Below, in pieces: positions 62,001 through 64,000 of a stretch of DNA of 64,000 nucleotides. The notes below the pieces were generated by a model. The model saw only the letters and a program-made list of their open reading frames with translations. It was not told the origin of the DNA and ran no database searches. Both the position numbers and the translations under genes were made by a program. Within the stretch, counting starts at the first letter, position 1, and the number at the start of each line of letters is the position of its first letter. Source of the stretch: Streptomyces sp. DH37. Its GTDB lineage: Bacteria > Actinomycetota > Actinomycetes > Streptomycetales > Streptomycetaceae. Location: positions 124,001-188,000 of the forward strand of contig NZ_JARVKV010000005.1 in NCBI RefSeq assembly GCF_029813835.1, read 5' to 3'.

Positions 62001-62070
62001 CGACGACAACTGCGGCGAGTGCCAGCCCCGCGGCACGTCTGCGGAGCCGGTGGTGCGGCCGTTGACTCAC
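59035..62070 (-). CDS. Secreted multidomain protein: PA14, beta-propeller, CBM, DUF1080
   Basis: This is a 1,011-residue exported protein. After a signal peptide (LALAAVVVGSWTPAAAQP) it has four parts. A PA14-like domain includes GTYAFRLISDDGSRLHIGDR and LHPLRIEHFEAGGGQQLTLQ. A glucose/sorbosone-dehydrogenase-like beta-propeller includes VSAMDWLPDGRLAVSTWGES, LYVSEKHQLTEL and RISVGPDGAIYVGG. A CBM6/35-like module includes YEAEEAGLSGGAGINKDHQG. A C-terminal DUF1080 (3-keto-glycoside hydrolase-like) domain includes NSGVYLQNRYEIQILDSYG. GAGGAGGAAGA precedes the GTG. Together these suggest an extracellular sugar-active enzyme acting on an oxidised (3-keto) glycoside or polysaccharide. Confidence 0.9.
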   Translation of the reverse strand: MSQRPHHRLRRRAAGLALAAVVVGSWTPAAAQPATRTAADIPPQEPGVTLRVFDVQVPLKEICELKGGQTPNIDKLMPTVDWTTDADFGMAGNFVSHAVGNLRIPQDGTYAFRLISDDGSRLHIGDREVIDHDGLHGAEPKDGTADLTAGLHPLRIEHFEAGGGQQLTLQWKPPGAADFTLVPNSALSTDAGVVRVTAPGRKECVGGRDSPGDGLPLADVHPNYTLTDLRPAGFEPKVSAMDWLPDGRLAVSTWGESETTDGEVYLLDNVTGDTGPEKVTVKKVASGLKEPMGIKYVDGRLYVSEKHQLTELNDHDGDEVADEKKRIASWPYGGNFHEFAFGLLYDKGSFYLNLSVSINYGGATTDPQPAEGGRGTTIKVDKATGEVSYVAGGLRTPNGIGWGPDKGVFVTDNQGGWLPSSKLVHIKQDRFFNHYTRYRDGTGENAPFRPGPFDDRPVTKPVLWLPQNEIANSPSTPLMLKKGPFAGQMVFGDVTYGGLQRASLEKVDGEYQGAVFRHTQGLEAGVNRISVGPDGAIYVGGLGADGNWGQEGKLRFGLQKLTPNGTNAFDIHSMRATGNGFVLTYTRPLSPETVDKLARSYQVRQWRYSPTPEYGGPKIDEEPLTVSRAVVSDDRKRVRLEIPGLETDRVVHIRSPRPFTADNGETLWSTEAWYTLNAIPGKEVPVTAYEAEEAGLSGGAGINKDHQGYSGGGFVDRYGTPGATTTFRVDIARKGTYDVGLRYANGPHPFHGSKKISLYVNGNKVRRTVLPPTAGWDTWATRSERLTLRKGVNTIAYRYDDGDDGHVNLDMIHVNRPGERVNLFDGGSLSQWQHTDGRAVEWPRTEGDSIEVCCGDIRTKQNFGDHRLHVEFRVPELPDDVTGQDRGNSGVYLQNRYEIQILDSYGVPTLADNEAGAIYDRKAADTNASSPPGTWQSYDIVFRAARYDGAGEMTEKARVTVVWNGTTVHDDVAVDGPTGGGIAEGPATGPIRLQDHGNKVRYRNVWVEPLS

Positions 62071-62370
62071 TCTTCCTCCTCGCGCTTGGAGCGCGGACTG
62101 CGGGCCCGGTCGGGGGCGGGCCGGCCCTCGGCCTCGGACGAACGGCGAAGGCGGGCATCCGCGGTCCGGCGATTGCGGGTCGCGCTGTACCTGGGGGAGT
62201 GGTTGCGACCAAGACGGTAGGGACTTCTGCTCCCGCCGTCCATACTTTGTCCTCAGGAAGTTGAAAGAGCCGGTGTCTCGGAACTGGGCCGTCCCCGGCG
62301 GCGACCGGGGCATGGGGTTCCGGAGGAGGAGGGGCCGGGCGGGAGGCGGGAGCAACCGCGGCAGCGGCAC
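62071..62370 (+). promoter_or_regulatory. Promoter region of the PA14/DUF1080 gene
   Basis: This 300-nt stretch upstream of the minus-strand GTG should hold its promoter. A locally AT-richer patch (minus strand AGGACAAAGTATGGAC near 62240-62255) is the best -10 region. No gene is present. Confidence 0.35.
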
Positions 62371-62570
62371 TCGGAGGAGTTCGAGCGGGGCGCGGTCGCG
62401 CTCGTGCGCTCGTCCGGGAGGACCGTGACCGCGGTGGCCCGGGAGGCCGGGGTCGGCGCCGAAGGGCCGCGGAACCGAACCGGGCAAGACGCGACCGACC
62501 GCGCCCAGGGGCGCCGGGCCAACTCACCAGCGCCGAGTGCGAAGAGCTGCGGCGCGACGCCGACCGACCC
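62371..62570 (+). pseudogene. IS3-family transposase OrfA remnant
   Basis: The plus strand encodes SEEFERGAVALVRSSGRTVT, then AVAREAGVGAEGPRNRTGQD and DRAQGRRAN. This is the N-terminal helix-turn-helix of IS3-type OrfA (PEEFRRDAVALVRSSGRTV...AVARELGVSAEGLRNWVRQD). A frameshift near 62520 moves the continuation LTSAECEELRRDA into another frame. Conserved Trp and other residues are lost, and OrfB is absent. Confidence 0.75.
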
Positions 62571-62939
62571 GCCCGCCGGGTCGGTCGCGGGCGGACCGGA
62601 CTCCGGTCCCCGGAACCCCGGCACCGCCCCGTGAGGCGCAGCCGACCGGAACCCGGCACCGGCCCGGGTGGATGCCTTCACGGCCGACGCGGTCCGCCGG
62701 CCGGCGGCGCAGGCCGGCCCCCGGCGCCGTGCGACCGTCGCGCGCCCCGGAGATGACGGAGCCGCGCGACTCCCGCCCCAGGCGCCGTGGTCACGCCCCG
62801 GACCGGGCCGGGGCGGCGGCAGCGGAGCTACGCGCTTCCACAGGTCATCGGGTACGGGATCGGCAGGGACCCGGCCGACCCCGCCGGGAACCGCCGCAGA
62901 ACGCCCGGCGGCACACCGGTCCCGCCCCGGAACGACCGG
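62571..62939 (+). other. Intergenic, 369 nt
   Basis: I see nothing supportable here beyond arginine- and proline-rich open frames. Confidence 0.5.
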
Positions 62940-63716
62940 TCACCGGAGGACGACGTCGTCGCCCGGACCGCCCTCGACGGTGTCCCTGCCGGAACCGCCG
63001 GCGATCAGGTCGTCGCCGCCCTCGCCGTGCAGCGTGTCGTCCCCGGAGCCGCCGAGGAGGACGTCGCGGCCGTCCCCGCCCATGGCGTGGTCGTTCCCGG
63101 GGCCGGCGTACACGATGTCGTCGCCGCCGTACGCCTCGATCATGTCGTCGCCCCGGCCGCCCCACAGCCTCTGGCCGCTGTCGTCGCCCATCAGGTGGTC
63201 CATGCCGTCGCCGCCGTCCAGGACCACGGCTCCCATGACCATGTCGTTCCCCGCGCCGCCCCGCACCGTGTGCGCGGTGTGGGCGTGCAGTTCGTCGTCG
63301 CCGGGGCCGCCGTGCACGGCGGCGACGCCCGGGTCGCTGGTGACGATCTCGTCGTCGCCGTCACCGAGGAACACGTCGATCCTGTCCGGCCGGGGGCTGT
63401 CGGTGGGCAGCTCGCAGACGACGAAGGTGTCGTTCCCCGGCTCGAGGTACGAGCAGTGGTCGCCGGGCGCGAGCGGTACGGCGTCGCGGAAGCCGATCCG
63501 CCGGCCCTCGGCGCCGAGGCCCATGGGTATGACGTGGAGGTCGTTGGCCTGCCCCTCGGCGGCGGTGAAGGCGATCGACTGGGTCTTCCAGTCGGCGCTG
63601 ACGGCGGCCGCCCCGGCGGCCGCCGAAGTGGCGGCCGCCGGGGCGGCGCAGAGGCCGGTGGCGAGCAGGGCCGCGGCGACCGCGGGAACCGCGGGGATGA
63701 CTCTGTGACGATGCAT
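62940..63716 (-). CDS. Secreted RTX-like calcium-binding repeat protein
   Basis: This 258-residue protein has a Sec signal peptide (VPAVAAALLATGLCAAPAAA), a short N-terminal domain (ANDLHVIPMGLG and GDHCSYLEPGNDTFVVCELP) and about eight RTX-type nonapeptide repeats (for example GGDGRDVLL, GGSGDDTLH, GEGGDDLIA, GGSGRDTVE). These repeats bind calcium and fold as a parallel beta-roll outside the cell. There is no catalytic domain. It is the intact counterpart of the pseudogene at 2512-2892. The ATG at 63716 is the first possible start before the signal peptide. Confidence 0.88.
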   Translation of the reverse strand: MHRHRVIPAVPAVAAALLATGLCAAPAAATSAAAGAAAVSADWKTQSIAFTAAEGQANDLHVIPMGLGAEGRRIGFRDAVPLAPGDHCSYLEPGNDTFVVCELPTDSPRPDRIDVFLGDGDDEIVTSDPGVAAVHGGPGDDELHAHTAHTVRGGAGNDMVMGAVVLDGGDGMDHLMGDDSGQRLWGGRGDDMIEAYGGDDIVYAGPGNDHAMGGDGRDVLLGGSGDDTLHGEGGDDLIAGGSGRDTVEGGPGDDVVLR

Positions 63717-64000
63717 GGGTCCTCATCTCGGGCTGCTGCGACTGGTGGGTCGACTTTCCGTACGGGCATCTCGGGCGCGCCGTGGACGACCGGAGCGGCG
63801 TCGCCCTCGTGGGCGCCTGTTCGGCGTGGCCGTCATCCGAATCCACGGGGACGGCCACGAGGTGTTCGGGACCCTCCCCAGGACGGGGGCGACCGGGTGC
63901 CGGACCGGGAGACGCCGGCAGGACGTGTCCGCCGTCCCGGCGGACGCCCGCCGTCCGCAGCAGGAGCGTCACCACGGCGGCCGGGGGAGGACGCGCGGGG
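63717..64000 (-). other. Terminal 284 nt, upstream of the RTX-like gene
   Basis: This should contain the promoter of the RTX-like gene. I see no supportable gene up to the window edge. Confidence 0.4.

Noticed and set aside
62537..63238. Arginine-rich plus-strand frame
   Set aside because: It is antisense to the RTX-like gene and low in complexity.

Overview
The window is high-GC actinobacterial DNA. Coding sequences show strong third-position GC, GTG and TTG starts are common, and several regulators look leaderless. XRE/DUF397 and MmyB-type regulators, two very large LuxR (LAL) regulators and secondary-metabolite genes are all present. Together these point to Streptomyces or a close relative. 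The gene families are mostly accessory, and decayed transposases (IS630, Tn3, IS3 types) and other gene fragments are frequent, which fits a chromosomal arm. No rRNA, tRNA, CRISPR array or intact insertion sequence was seen.

Region 1 (1-7.5 kb) is the edge of an NRPS cluster. It starts with the 3' end of an NRPS subunit that stops after an epimerization domain with no thioesterase. Next come an MbtH-like protein, a GNAT acetyltransferase, a decayed RTX-type gene and a ferric-reductase-like membrane protein. The region ends with a translationally coupled trio: a SAM methyltransferase, a cysteine-synthase-fold PLP enzyme and an ATP-grasp ligase. Region 2 (7.5-18.6 kb) holds an ECF sigma factor with a divergent zinc-finger anti-sigma candidate, a LAL regulator with an alpha/beta hydrolase, a phosphotransferase, a blasticidin-S-deaminase-like cytidine deaminase that lacks an ordinary start codon, a secreted choice-of-anchor-type protein, and a TetR/SGNH-hydrolase pair.

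Region 3 (18.9-25.3 kb) is the most interesting part: a compact RiPP cluster. It encodes a 40-residue precursor, a PqqD-like leader-binding (RRE) protein, two paralogous HExxH proteins of 371 and 372 residues that resemble the aKG-HExxH peptide beta-hydroxylase family, a class I methyltransferase, an MFS exporter and a divergent LuxR regulator. Stop/start overlaps and 10-nt gaps couple most of these genes. A 14-bp hairpin directly after the precursor gene probably sets a high precursor-to-enzyme ratio.

Region 4 (25.3-48 kb) is a mosaic of regulators (XRE/DUF397, ArsR-like, MmyB, MarR), oxidoreductases, a PhyH dioxygenase behind a LacI-like operator, a TOPRIM protein, an ECF41 sigma factor with its FAD oxidoreductase behind a CRP-like site, a metallophosphoesterase and a second LAL regulator whose Walker A lysine is replaced. 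Region 5 (48.5-64 kb) is dominated by secreted proteins: a subtilisin with a P domain, a glycine-rich duplicated-repeat protein, a 1,011-residue PA14/beta-propeller/CBM/DUF1080 protein, and an RTX-like protein that is the intact relative of the pseudogene at 2.5 kb.
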